Part shown: positions 53,170 through 60,758 of the stretch, piece after piece
How the letters are laid out: every line of letters starts with the position of its first letter
How positions within the stretch are numbered: the stretch's first letter is position 1
Program-made: the position numbers and the translations under genes
DNA from: Pontibacter oryzae
GTDB lineage: Bacteria > Bacteroidota > Bacteroidia > Cytophagales > Hymenobacteraceae
Assembly (NCBI RefSeq): GCF_003576375.1
Contig: NZ_QWGE01000005.1
Location: forward strand, 124,001 to 188,000
Reading direction: 5' to 3'
Length of the DNA: 64,000 nucleotides
Notes under the pieces: model-generated
Database searches by the model: none
What the model was told of the DNA's origin: nothing
The model's input: only the letters and a program-made list of their open reading frames with translations

Positions 53170-53200
53170 AGTATGTGAAGGCTTCTGGCCTTCACATACT
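53170..53200. terminator. Terminator of the RND operon
   Basis: A 13-bp perfect stem AGTATGTGAAGGC/GCCTTCACATACT with a 5-base loop followed by TCTTT. Confidence 0.8.
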
Positions 53201-53286
53201 TCTTTAAAATCAGCGCAGTACCGGCTCATGCTACACTTGAGTTATACAGTGTAAAACCAACATAACCACTATTTACATCACACACC

Positions 53287-53547
53287 ATGAATACACAAAA
53301 TTATACCGAGCAGTCCGTTGAGAAAGAAGTTGTGCAGTTGATCAGCTCTGTTACCAAGGTGCACCCTAACCGCCTACGCAAGGTGCGGGACCTGAGCAAT
53401 GTGGGCCTGGATATTGTGGACGTGGTAGACGTTATCCTGAAGGTTGAAAAGAAGTATAACCTTACCATTCCTGATGAAGTGCCTGTTTATTCCGTGGATG
53501 ACTTTGTGAATTACATTATCAGCCAGCAAATGCAGCAGGCAAGCTAA
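53287..53547 (+). CDS. Acyl-carrier-protein-like protein lacking the phosphopantetheine serine
   Basis: An 86-residue four-helix protein that aligns along its whole length with acyl carrier protein: VEKEVVQLISSVTKV for helix 1, GLDIVDVVDVILKVEKKYNLTIPDE for helix 2, and SVDDFVNYIISQQ for helix 4. The DSL serine that would carry 4'-phosphopantetheine is Ile (GLDIVD), so it cannot be primed in the normal way. It may act as a structural or decoy partner, or bind acyl-ACP enzymes. It is monocistronic, with a strong terminator between it and a convergent fatty-acid desaturase. Confidence 0.8.
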   Translation: MNTQNYTEQSVEKEVVQLISSVTKVHPNRLRKVRDLSNVGLDIVDVVDVILKVEKKYNLTIPDEVPVYSVDDFVNYIISQQMQQAS

Positions 53548-53562
53548 AAATAGCATTCCCCC

Positions 53563-53609
53563 TAAACCAAAAAGAGCCGTGGCTAGTAGCCACGGCTCTT
53601 TTTGGTTTA
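53563..53609. terminator. Bidirectional terminator
   Basis: A 22-bp perfect stem (TAAACCAAAAAGAGCCGTGGCT and complement is split here as TAAACCAAAAAGAGCC plus GTGGCT) with a three-base loop, between convergent genes. Confidence 0.9.
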
Positions 53610-53624
53610 TATTTTTCTTAGTGT

Positions 53625-54692
53625 CTATGCTCGGGAAAGCTGCTTCAAGTGCGATACGTGCGAAGCCACTGCCATGCGCATTTTAGGGATGTTGTGGTAC
53701 GGGATGCCAAAATCGAGGCAGGCCTGCGCTACAATCTTGCTAAGTGCCGGGTAGTGGATATGCGAGATTTTAGGGAACAAGTGATGCTCCACCTGAAAAT
53801 TAAGCCCTCCAGAGAACCAAGTAACCAGCTTGTTGTTAGTGGCAAAGTTAGCCGTGGTCTTTAACTGATGCACGGCCCACTCATCTTCCATTTTATTAGT
53901 GGGTTGCACTGCCACCGGAAAGTGCGTTTCGCGTACAGTATGCGCTAACTGGAACACGATGCTCATTACAAATCCTACCACTACACCATACACTAAAAAC
54001 CCTATTAGCCAAGGCAAAAACCCAACCGTAAAGATTGGAATAACGGCAAAAAACAAAATATGGGATGCCTTAAATCCCCAGAAACTTACATGGTCTGAGG
54101 TTTTCATTTTTTTCAAAGGCATCGCTCCTACTTTCTTGGTAAAATACTTCTGATAATCAGAGAAGAAAACCCAGAAGAAGAAAAGCATGGAGTAAGCAGC
54201 CCAAAAATAGAAATGCTGGTAACGGTGGAATTTTCGCAGCTTCTGCGTTTCGCAGAGCCTGAGAAGCGGCCCAGCGTCCAGGTCGTCATCAATGCCATCT
54301 ATGTTTGTGTAGGCGTGGTGGATAACGTTGTGCTTGGTGTTCCACATAAACTCGTTGGCCCCCAGCACATTCAGGCAAAGACCTGCCATTTCGTTCAGCT
54401 TCTTTTTCTTGCTGAAACTCCCGTGAGAGCCATCGTGCACCACATTAAACCCGATACCAGCCGTCAGTCCACCTAAGATTATGCACTCAAGTATAGCCAG
54501 CCAGGCTACCGGCGTAAAAAACACCAAGTGCGTGTATAGTAACAATAGCCCCCCCGTAAGGATTATGGCTTTAATGTATAGTTTGTAGTTGCCTGTGGTA
54601 GAAATGCCTTCCTCCTGGAAGTAATCGTTGATTCTTCTTTTTAATTCGGCGTGGAATGAGTCCTTCTGGACCTGAAATTTGGGCGCAGCCAT
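53625..54692 (-). CDS. Membrane fatty-acid desaturase (acyl-CoA/lipid desaturase family)
   Basis: A 355-residue polytopic membrane di-iron desaturase. The three histidine boxes are HDGSHG (near residue 86), HNVIHH (near 120) and QVEHHLF (near 302), the Gln-containing third box being typical of front-end (delta-6-like) desaturases. There is no fused cytochrome b5, so electrons must come from a separate carrier. Four to five TM helices surround the boxes. It introduces a double bond into acyl chains; regiospecificity cannot be read. The ACP-like gene converges on it. Confidence 0.92.
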   Translation of the reverse strand: MAAPKFQVQKDSFHAELKRRINDYFQEEGISTTGNYKLYIKAIILTGGLLLLYTHLVFFTPVAWLAILECIILGGLTAGIGFNVVHDGSHGSFSKKKKLNEMAGLCLNVLGANEFMWNTKHNVIHHAYTNIDGIDDDLDAGPLLRLCETQKLRKFHRYQHFYFWAAYSMLFFFWVFFSDYQKYFTKKVGAMPLKKMKTSDHVSFWGFKASHILFFAVIPIFTVGFLPWLIGFLVYGVVVGFVMSIVFQLAHTVRETHFPVAVQPTNKMEDEWAVHQLKTTANFATNNKLVTWFSGGLNFQVEHHLFPKISHIHYPALSKIVAQACLDFGIPYHNIPKMRMAVASHVSHLKQLSRA

Positions 54693-55140
54693 AGTTTTGA
54701 TTAGTAATGAAAAATGCGTTGTAAGGCGATGTAAAATGACCGCGTCAGAACTGGTTATAAAGGTAACATATATTTTGCAACTATAGTTTGGCCTTCAGCG
54801 CTGGTAAGTATAACCAGCTAGCTGCCAATGGCTAAATTTAGAATGCATGACAAACGGGGTTACCCCCCTCAACATGTGCTCGTTGGAAAGGTGCCAGAAG
54901 TATAAACGTAAAGTTTGACTGCATAGCTTCTTGGTAGACAAAAATATCTGAAGAAAGTCGGCTTGCTTTCCTGCTAGAGTCGGGGCTGGCATATAATGCC
55001 AGCCAGGGTTGTCTATGTTTTAAATGCTGCACCTCGCCTGCCAACCAGGTTTATGTTCAGGGTTTTACCTCAACCCATAAGGTACTCTTCCGTTAAAATG
55101 ATAGAATTAAATCGCTTTTTTAACCCAAACTATCAAAACT
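54693..55140. other. Intergenic region with a perfect hairpin
   Basis: This 448-base gap separates divergent desaturase and low-complexity-protein genes. It contains GGCTGGCAT-ATA-ATGCCAGCC (54984-55004), a perfect 9-bp stem without a T run, which may be a regulator site or attenuator. Two AAGTATA motifs lie near 54808 and 54900. No ORF with protein-like composition is seen. Confidence 0.5.
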
Positions 55141-56070
55141 ATGAACAGAGATTATTCAGGCCACAGCGACAGAGATGAGAACCGTGGCTACCATACGCAC
55201 CGCTCTGAACGCTATAGGCACCCAGAATACAGCGGTAATTACCGCTTCGATGATTACGGTTCGCCGGCACGCGGTGGCTATGGCAATGAAAGCCACGGAG
55301 GCACCTGGGGAAACCAGGGCAATGAGATGGGCGGCTCGCGCAACATAACGGATCGCGGCACACACCACGCCTACAGCAGTTCCCGTAACTATGGCAACAT
55401 GGGCAGTTATGGCGGTGCGCAAGGTTATGGCTCATCCAGGGGCGGATACACTTCTCAACGCGAGCGCGGCCACGATTACGACAGCGGTATGGGCAACAGG
55501 CCGTCTTCTGGCAGAGGCCAGTATAGCCAACGCAGCCATGGCTACGAAAGCGATTATGATAGCCACGGTTCTACCTTTAGAAATGACAGAAACCCTACCC
55601 TTTACGGCTCCGACACCTCCAGAAGGTTCCAGGGCAGCGATCAAGGGCACTATGATTTTAATAGGGATAACTACAATCAAGGCAGTGGTTACTCGTCCGG
55701 CTCACAAGGCAATTACGGTGGCTCGCAGGGTAGTTACATGGGCAGTGGCTACAGCCGCAACTCAAACCGCGACTACGACACTGGCAATTATGGCTCTATG
55801 GGCTCCTATGATCGTGGTTCTTCCAGCATGGGCTATGGCGAACCTTATGGCGCAAGTAATTACAGGCCGAGCCGCAACAGGTCTTACCCAAACAACACCT
55901 ATGCACGCGACATGGAGAACTCACGTGTTCAGCACAAGGACAGCGATTACAGCTACAACCCGAACCGCGCCTTTGATACCAGCAAGGATCAGGATTATAT
56001 AAACAGCCACAACCGGGCCCGCACCTGGGACCAGGAGCATGACCGCCACCGCGATTTAGACAGGTATTAA
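55141..56070 (+). CDS. Low-complexity Gly/Ser/Tyr/Arg/Asn-rich protein (prion-like)
   Basis: A 309-residue cytoplasmic protein with no signal, made almost wholly of Gly, Ser, Tyr, Arg, Asn, Asp, His. Repeating GYSSG, GSYGG, SYGS, RGGY and NRDY units recall eukaryotic FUS-like prion-like domains with Tyr and Arg 'stickers'. There are almost no aliphatic residues and no folded domain. The last 60 residues (RVQHKDSDYSYNPNRAF, SHNRARTWDQEHDRHRDLDRY) are charged and may be a distinct tail. An overlapping alternative-frame ORF has nonsense composition. The role is unknown; binding of nucleic acid or condensate formation is a hypothesis. Confidence 0.8.
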   Translation: MNRDYSGHSDRDENRGYHTHRSERYRHPEYSGNYRFDDYGSPARGGYGNESHGGTWGNQGNEMGGSRNITDRGTHHAYSSSRNYGNMGSYGGAQGYGSSRGGYTSQRERGHDYDSGMGNRPSSGRGQYSQRSHGYESDYDSHGSTFRNDRNPTLYGSDTSRRFQGSDQGHYDFNRDNYNQGSGYSSGSQGNYGGSQGSYMGSGYSRNSNRDYDTGNYGSMGSYDRGSSSMGYGEPYGASNYRPSRNRSYPNNTYARDMENSRVQHKDSDYSYNPNRAFDTSKDQDYINSHNRARTWDQEHDRHRDLDRY

Positions 56071-56094
56071 AATTTGATAAATAGCTTTAAGCAC

Positions 56095-56129
56095 AAAGCG
56101 CCCGGCAATAACTTGTCGGGCGCTTTTTT
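56095..56129. terminator. Terminator
   Basis: A 10-bp stem AAAGCGCCCG/CGGGCGCTTT with a T6 run after it and matching A-rich side for the convergent gene. Confidence 0.85.
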
Positions 56130-56147
56130 AGTGCTCTGTTGCAAAAG

Positions 56148-56975
56148 CTATGGGATGCATATACTGCGCAGGTCACGCATACTTCCATAGAATACGTTGC
56201 AATCCACAGAGCCCTCAATCCCGTCAATAGAGCCTCCGTCGGTATGCTGCCAGAACGCCAGTTTACGGGTACTGCTTTTTTCTATACTTAGCTTAGGCAC
56301 CTTATAATGCGCAATCCACAGCGGGTAACTATCAAAATGTCCGGCCAGGTAATCCTCATAGAACTTATAGTTAGTGTATATGACAGGTTTAGCGCCGTAA
56401 GCGTTTTCAACCTGCTCCAGCCATACTTTCAGGTCTTTTCGAAATTGGCCCAGGGGTTTTCTGCCACGCACTTCAATATCCAGCACCGGGGGCAGATCGC
56501 CGCTGGTTAGCTGCACGGTAGCCACAAAGTTTGCCGCCTGCTCTTTGGGGCTAAGGTATGGCAGGTAAAAATGGTAAGCCCCCCGGATAATGCCTGCGGC
56601 GCCGGCTCCGGTCCAGTTCTGCTCATACTTCTTGTCTTTGAGCGAAACGCCCTCTGTAGCTTTTACAAAGGCAAACACCACCTCGCTCTCGCGCACTTTC
56701 TGCCAGTCCACCTCTTTCTGAAAATGGCTGACATCTATGCCATATACCGTATGCCCTTCAGGCCAAGCAGGCACGCGTTTTTCTACAAAATACTCTACGT
56801 ACATCACCAGCACAATAATACCCGCCAAGATGGCCAGCCCAACCCAAAAACGCTTGGGTGGTTGCTTCTGCTGCTTTTTGCGCGGCTTTGCAGTGCGGGC
56901 TTGCCGCTTTGCCGGGGCTTTAAATGCCTTGTCGGCAGGTGCCTGCTTTAGTGGTGGTTTTATACTTGTCGCCAT
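56148..56975 (-). CDS. Membrane-anchored GH25 lysozyme
   Basis: A 275-residue protein with a basic Pro/Lys-rich cytoplasmic tail (residues 1-42), a TM anchor (FWVGLAILAGIIVLVMYVEYF) and a periplasmic GH25 muramidase domain. Signatures are VYGIDVSHFQKEVDWQKV with the catalytic Asp, AFVKATEG, GAYHFYLP, VLDIEVRG with the catalytic Asp-Ile-Glu, and WIAHYKVP. The closing FWQHTDGGSIDGIEGSVDCNVF is also typical. It cleaves beta-1,4 bonds of peptidoglycan and probably serves wall remodelling. A minus-strand TACCTTTG lies 15 bases upstream. Confidence 0.92.
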   Translation of the reverse strand: MATSIKPPLKQAPADKAFKAPAKRQARTAKPRKKQQKQPPKRFWVGLAILAGIIVLVMYVEYFVEKRVPAWPEGHTVYGIDVSHFQKEVDWQKVRESEVVFAFVKATEGVSLKDKKYEQNWTGAGAAGIIRGAYHFYLPYLSPKEQAANFVATVQLTSGDLPPVLDIEVRGRKPLGQFRKDLKVWLEQVENAYGAKPVIYTNYKFYEDYLAGHFDSYPLWIAHYKVPKLSIEKSSTRKLAFWQHTDGGSIDGIEGSVDCNVFYGSMRDLRSICIP

Positions 56976-56989
56976 ATCTCCCTGTCCTG

Positions 56990-56997
56990 CAAAGGTA
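56990..56997 (-). promoter_or_regulatory. -7 promoter element of the GH25 lysozyme gene
   Basis: The minus strand reads TACCTTTG, an exact TAnnTTTG match, with its last G 15 bases before the ATG; the leader would be under 12 bases. Confidence 0.65.
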
Positions 56998-57029
56998 TAA
57001 CGCCCCTCAACAATTTGCTACACTTTAGG

Positions 57030-58148
57030 CTAAGAAACCAGTTCTTGCGGTGGCACCCCCATCAGGTGCTCCAGGCGTTCGCCCTCGGTGGTCAGGTAGC
57101 CTTGCATCAGGTTGGCGGTAAGGCAGGAGTGCACCGGCAAAACACCCATCAGGTCGCCAATCTGGTACTTTTTAAACTGCTCCGGCGTGGCTTTCACCAC
57201 TCCATGCTCCTGCGACAGCGATACCACCTCAATGCCCTCCAGCGGGGCAGACCAGCCTGAGCCGGAAAGCTCAACCACACGCCCGTATGCTTCTGAGGCG
57301 TCTTCCTGCAGGATCACATCCTTAGAAAAATGCACGCTGCCGCCGTAAAGTATGATCTCGCTGCGCTCCGGGTGCTTGGCTACTACGGGACAGGCCATGC
57401 ACACGGCAATATCGTCGAAAGAGCAGGAACCGATGCGCTGCTGGGTCAGGTCGTAGAACACAAAGTTGCCGGGGCGTATTTCGTCCACGCCACGCAGGGT
57501 TTCGATGATGCTGCATGAGGGCGTATCGCCGATGGAGAGCTGCAGGTTCGGGAATTTCGATTTATACCTTTCGCGCAGCATGTGCAGTTGGTACACCGAA
57601 GTATTATAAATCGTTTGGATGGCATACACGTCGTTTTGCTTGTAGGTATGGCCATCGTGTACTACAAAGCCGGAAAAGTGCATTTTATCCTGCTCCCGTA
57701 TTTTTTGTACCATCTGGTCGAGCTCGGCATAGTTGGTGGCAAGTATGCCCGTGCGCCGATAGCCGGTGTCTATCTTGAGAGAGAGCTGAACCGGGTGCCG
57801 GAGCTGCTGGGCCAATAGTTCTATGGTTTCCTGGTTCACCGCGATCAGGTGCAGTTTGATGCGCGATGCCAGCTCGTTAATCATCTCAATCTCCAGTACG
57901 TTTGCCGGAAAGGCCACCATAATATCATTCCAGCCATGGTTAGCGAAGTAGTTTGCCATGCGCACCGAGGAAACCGTGATGGCCTCTACCCCGAATTCAC
58001 GAAACCACTCCCCTACCTGCGCCGACTGGTGCGTTTTGAAATGCGGCCGCAGCCTGACGCCGTTTTGCCTGGCTTTGTCGGCCATGCGCCGGATGTTTCG
58101 GATAGCTTTCTGTTTATCGAGAAGTAGTGTAGGTGTCGTAATCTTCAT
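57030..58148 (-). CDS. D-threonine aldolase / D-serine dehydratase-like PLP enzyme
   Basis: A 372-residue fold-type III (alanine-racemase-like) PLP enzyme. The cofactor Lys is in RLRPHFKTHQ (near residue 38). Barrel strands follow with SSVRMANYF, LKIDTGYRRTG, GFVVHDGHTY and SIGDTPSCS. The C-terminal metal site HSC lies in VLPVHSCLT. These are the markers of the D-threonine aldolase/D-serine dehydratase family, which acts on beta-hydroxy D-amino acids with a divalent cation. Which of the two reactions it performs cannot be told. It is followed by the GH25 gene in the same direction but with its own promoter. Confidence 0.88.
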   Translation of the reverse strand: MKITTPTLLLDKQKAIRNIRRMADKARQNGVRLRPHFKTHQSAQVGEWFREFGVEAITVSSVRMANYFANHGWNDIMVAFPANVLEIEMINELASRIKLHLIAVNQETIELLAQQLRHPVQLSLKIDTGYRRTGILATNYAELDQMVQKIREQDKMHFSGFVVHDGHTYKQNDVYAIQTIYNTSVYQLHMLRERYKSKFPNLQLSIGDTPSCSIIETLRGVDEIRPGNFVFYDLTQQRIGSCSFDDIAVCMACPVVAKHPERSEIILYGGSVHFSKDVILQEDASEAYGRVVELSGSGWSAPLEGIEVVSLSQEHGVVKATPEQFKKYQIGDLMGVLPVHSCLTANLMQGYLTTEGERLEHLMGVPPQELVS

Positions 58149-58232
58149 ATAGTTAAAAAATCCTAACTAAGTGGCAAATCCCGTGAAGTTACACAACTTT
58201 AGGTAAAGAAACACAGCCACTTGCCTATTTTG

Positions 58233-58246
58233 ATGACGATTATCAT
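58233..58246. promoter_or_regulatory. Possible Crp/Fnr-type site upstream of hemN
   Basis: ATGACGATTATCAT has the TGA-N6-TCA geometry of Crp/Fnr-family operators, with dyad symmetry ATGA...TCAT. It lies about 63 bases before the oxygen-independent hemN start, where control by an Fnr-like regulator would make sense. Confidence 0.4.
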
Positions 58247-58308
58247 TTCTTAACACGCTGATACTCCTCACTTTTGCAAGGAACAACGTTGAAACAGACA
58301 CTACCAGG

Positions 58309-59685
58309 ATGCAAGCAACCCTAACCGCCACCCCGGCCCAGCTGCTGGCCAAGTATGATGTGCCGTCGCCGCGCTACACCAGCTACCCCACCGTTCCGTT
58401 CTGGGATGAGGCGCCGCTTACGAAGGCCCGCTGGATGGAGCATGTAAAGCAAGCGTTCCGGAAAACGAATCGCTCTGAAGGCATCAGTTTATACTTGCAC
58501 CTGCCCTTTTGCGAGCAGCTTTGCACCTATTGCGGCTGCAACAAGCGCATCACCAAAAACCACGCTGTGGAAACGCCTTATGTGCAGGCCCTGCTGCAGG
58601 AGTGGGAACAATACCTGGCTGCCTTTGACGAGAAACCACGCCTGGCGGAATTGCACCTGGGCGGCGGCACGCCCACATTCTTCAGCGCACAAAACCTGGA
58701 ACTGCTCCTTACAAAACTATTGGAGAAAGCCGAAGTACTGCCCGATGCGGCCTTTAGCGTGGAGGTGCACCCCAATGCCACGCAAGCTGATCAATTGCAG
58801 GTGCTGTACAAACTGGGTTTCAGGAGGCTTAGTGTAGGCATTCAGGACTTTGACCCGCGGGTGCAGCTGGCCATTAACCGCATCCAAACCTTTGAGCAGA
58901 CCAAGTATGTTTTTGGTGTGGCGCGCAGCATTGGCTATAAGTCTATCAACGCTGATGTTATCTATGGCCTGCCCCACCAAACCGCTGACTGCGTGCGCCA
59001 TACTATTGCACGGGTTAATGAGCTGCGGCCAGAGCGCATTGCGTTTTACAGCTATGCACACGTGCCCTGGAAGAGCAAAGCCCAGCGGCGCTACTCCGAG
59101 GCAGACCTGCCCGCTCCGGCAGCGAAACGCGCGCTGTATGAGCTAGGGAAAGAGTTGCTGCAGCAAGCCGGCTACAACGAAATTGGCCTGGACCACTTTG
59201 CCCTTCCCGCTGACGAGCTGTGCCTGGCGGCCCAACACGGAACACTGCACCGCAACTTTATGGGCTATACACCGCGGCAAACCACCTTACTCATCGGCCT
59301 GGGCGCATCCAGCATCTCGGACACGGGCACGGCATTCATGCAAAACCTGAAAGAGGTGGAGGCTTACGAAGCACAGGTGGCAACCGGGCAATTGCCGCTG
59401 CTAAAAGGCCACGAGCTCACGCAGCAGGATCTCATCCTCCGGAAGCATATCCTAAACCTGATGTGCCGCCTGGGCACCCGCTGGACCGATGAAGAGGAAG
59501 TATACTTTCCGGAAACCTTGGACCGCCTGTACTTTTTGGCCGAAGATGGCTTACTGTGCCTGCATCCAAACCACTTGCAGGTACTGGAGGCCGGCCGACC
59601 CTTTCTGCGCAATATTGCCATGTGTTTCGATGCGCGCCTGTGGCAGGCAAACCCTTCGGCGCCGGTGTTCAGCCGATCGATCTAA
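58309..59685 (+). CDS. hemN: Oxygen-independent coproporphyrinogen III oxidase
   Basis: A 458-residue radical-SAM enzyme that converts coproporphyrinogen III to protoporphyrinogen IX without oxygen. The cluster motif C68xxxC72xxC75xC77 (FCEQLCTYCGC) identifies true HemN rather than HemW. The N-terminal trip-wire YDVPSPRYTSYPTVPFW, LHLGGGTPTFF, SVEVHPN, RLSVGIQDFDPRVQLAINR and the C-terminal winged domain (LKGHELTQQDLILRKHILNLMC) are all present. It lies 84 bases before HemJ, which acts next in the pathway. Confidence 0.96.
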   Translation: MQATLTATPAQLLAKYDVPSPRYTSYPTVPFWDEAPLTKARWMEHVKQAFRKTNRSEGISLYLHLPFCEQLCTYCGCNKRITKNHAVETPYVQALLQEWEQYLAAFDEKPRLAELHLGGGTPTFFSAQNLELLLTKLLEKAEVLPDAAFSVEVHPNATQADQLQVLYKLGFRRLSVGIQDFDPRVQLAINRIQTFEQTKYVFGVARSIGYKSINADVIYGLPHQTADCVRHTIARVNELRPERIAFYSYAHVPWKSKAQRRYSEADLPAPAAKRALYELGKELLQQAGYNEIGLDHFALPADELCLAAQHGTLHRNFMGYTPRQTTLLIGLGASSISDTGTAFMQNLKEVEAYEAQVATGQLPLLKGHELTQQDLILRKHILNLMCRLGTRWTDEEEVYFPETLDRLYFLAEDGLLCLHPNHLQVLEAGRPFLRNIAMCFDARLWQANPSAPVFSRSI

Positions 59686-59744
59686 GTACAAATTTGCAGT
59701 TGGCAGGGTAACATGCAGGTTTCGGGCAATTAAACATTTCGGCG

Positions 59745-59752
59745 TACCTTTG
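59745..59752 (+). promoter_or_regulatory. -7 promoter element of hemJ
   Basis: TACCTTTG is an exact consensus match 17 bases before the hemJ ATG, indicating a separate transcript with a short leader although hemN lies just upstream. Confidence 0.65.
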
Positions 59753-59769
59753 CGGAAACACACTGCACC

Positions 59770-60306
59770 ATGAGCTATTTTTACGTAAAGGCGCTGCACA
59801 TCATTTTTGTGGTTACCTGGTTTGCCGGGTTGTTCTACATCGTGCGCCTGTTTATATACTTTGCCGAAGCCGCCGAAAAACCCGAGCCTGAGAGAACCAT
59901 ACTTCAAAACCAGTTCCGGCTGATGCAGAAACGGCTGTGGTACGGCATTACCTGGCCCTCTGCCATACTTACCCTGATCTTCGGCCTCACGATGCTGCAC
60001 CTTTATGGCTCCATCCCAGGCTGGCTCATCTGGAAACTCAGCTTTGTGCTGGGCCTCTATGTTTACCATTTCCTGTGCCACCGCATTTTTAAACAGCAGC
60101 AGCAGGGCATTTTAAAGTATACCTCCACCCAACTGCGCATCTGGAACGAGGTAGCCACGCTTTTCCTGATCAGCATCGTTTTCCTGGTTGTTCTGAAAAG
60201 CTCGCTAAGTATGCTTTGGGGCATCCTGGGCCTCATCCTCTTCTCCGCCATGCTCATGCTAGCCATCCGTATTTACAAGAAAGTAAGGGAAGCGAAGGAG
60301 GTATAG
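59770..60306 (+). CDS. hemJ: HemJ-like protoporphyrinogen IX oxidase
   Basis: A 178-residue inner-membrane protein with four to five helices of the HemJ/CopD-like family. The conserved His10 and Trp/Gly/Arg pattern appear in KALHIIFVVTWFAGLFYIVRLFIYF, the second conserved region in RLWYGITWPSAILTLIFG, and KLSFVLGLYVYHFLCHRIF follows. It oxidises protoporphyrinogen IX to protoporphyrin IX, directly after the HemN step, which its placement supports. Its stop is immediately followed by a purine-rich repeat region. Confidence 0.9.
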   Translation: MSYFYVKALHIIFVVTWFAGLFYIVRLFIYFAEAAEKPEPERTILQNQFRLMQKRLWYGITWPSAILTLIFGLTMLHLYGSIPGWLIWKLSFVLGLYVYHFLCHRIFKQQQQGILKYTSTQLRIWNEVATLFLISIVFLVVLKSSLSMLWGILGLILFSAMLMLAIRIYKKVREAKEV

Positions 60307-60740
60307 AGTTTTAGAGTTTAGGAGTTTGGGAGGTAGAGAGTTTTGGAAGTTAGAAGGTTTGTGAGTTTAGGAGGTAGAAAGTTTGGGTGGGTTGAGTTCT
60401 TTTACTCCGCTCTTTAGTATGCCGCAAGTTTAGCGGGAGCGTAACTTGTGGCGATGTATGACCAGCAGTTTTCAACTGCTTTGCTTTGAAAAAGCAAGAC
60501 TCTACAGCCACCAAAGCCATACTTTATACTTCAAACCAAGCCATCGCAAGTTTAAAATGCTACCAAAGCCGAACGCCTTCACAAACCAACCACACCAACC
60601 CACCACAAATCCAAAACTCTTTACCTCCCAAACTTTATACCTCATAAACTTTCTAACTTCCAAACTTCCCAACCTTCTAACTTCCCAAACTCTTTACCTC
60701 ACAAACTCACAAACTCCCAAACTTTTTATCTCTAAACTAT
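60303..60740. repeat. Imperfect inverted repeat of GAGTTT/GGAGGT-type purine-rich units
   Basis: The left arm (60303-60393) is built of units such as GAGTTTAGGAGTTTGGGAGG, AGTTTTGGAAGTTAGAAGG and GGAGGTAGAAAGTTTGGG. The right arm (about 60592-60735) holds the same units in reverse complement (CCTCCCAAACTTTATACC, CTTCCCAACCTTCTAACTTCC, CTCACAAACTCCCAAAC). The ~200-base centre has no protein-like ORF but includes a REP-like hairpin. It resembles the flanking-repeat style of free four-helix-bundle elements, with the cargo missing. A short fragment of the same unit (GAGGTAGGAGTTTGGGAA) recurs near 62400. Confidence 0.7.
60421..60452. repeat. REP-like hairpin
   Basis: GCCGCAAGTT, a 12-base loop, then AACTTGTGGC form a 10-bp stem with one mismatch. 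CCATCGCAAGTTT, a partial copy of one arm, recurs near 60541. It looks like a dispersed extragenic palindrome inside the larger inverted repeat. Confidence 0.5.
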
Positions 60741-60746
60741 TAGCTG

Positions 60747-60754
60747 TACCTTTG
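60747..60754 (+). promoter_or_regulatory. -7 element abutting a start codon
   Basis: TACCTTTG ends four bases before the ATG at 60759. The transcript should start at or inside the first codon, so a leaderless mRNA is expected. Confidence 0.65.
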
Positions 60755-60758
60755 TTGT

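Noticed and set aside
55391-56002. 203-residue ORF overlapping the low-complexity gene in another frame
   Set aside because: Ala/Thr/Met-rich by-product of the repetitive Gly/Tyr codons; the other frame has the proper start and terminator.
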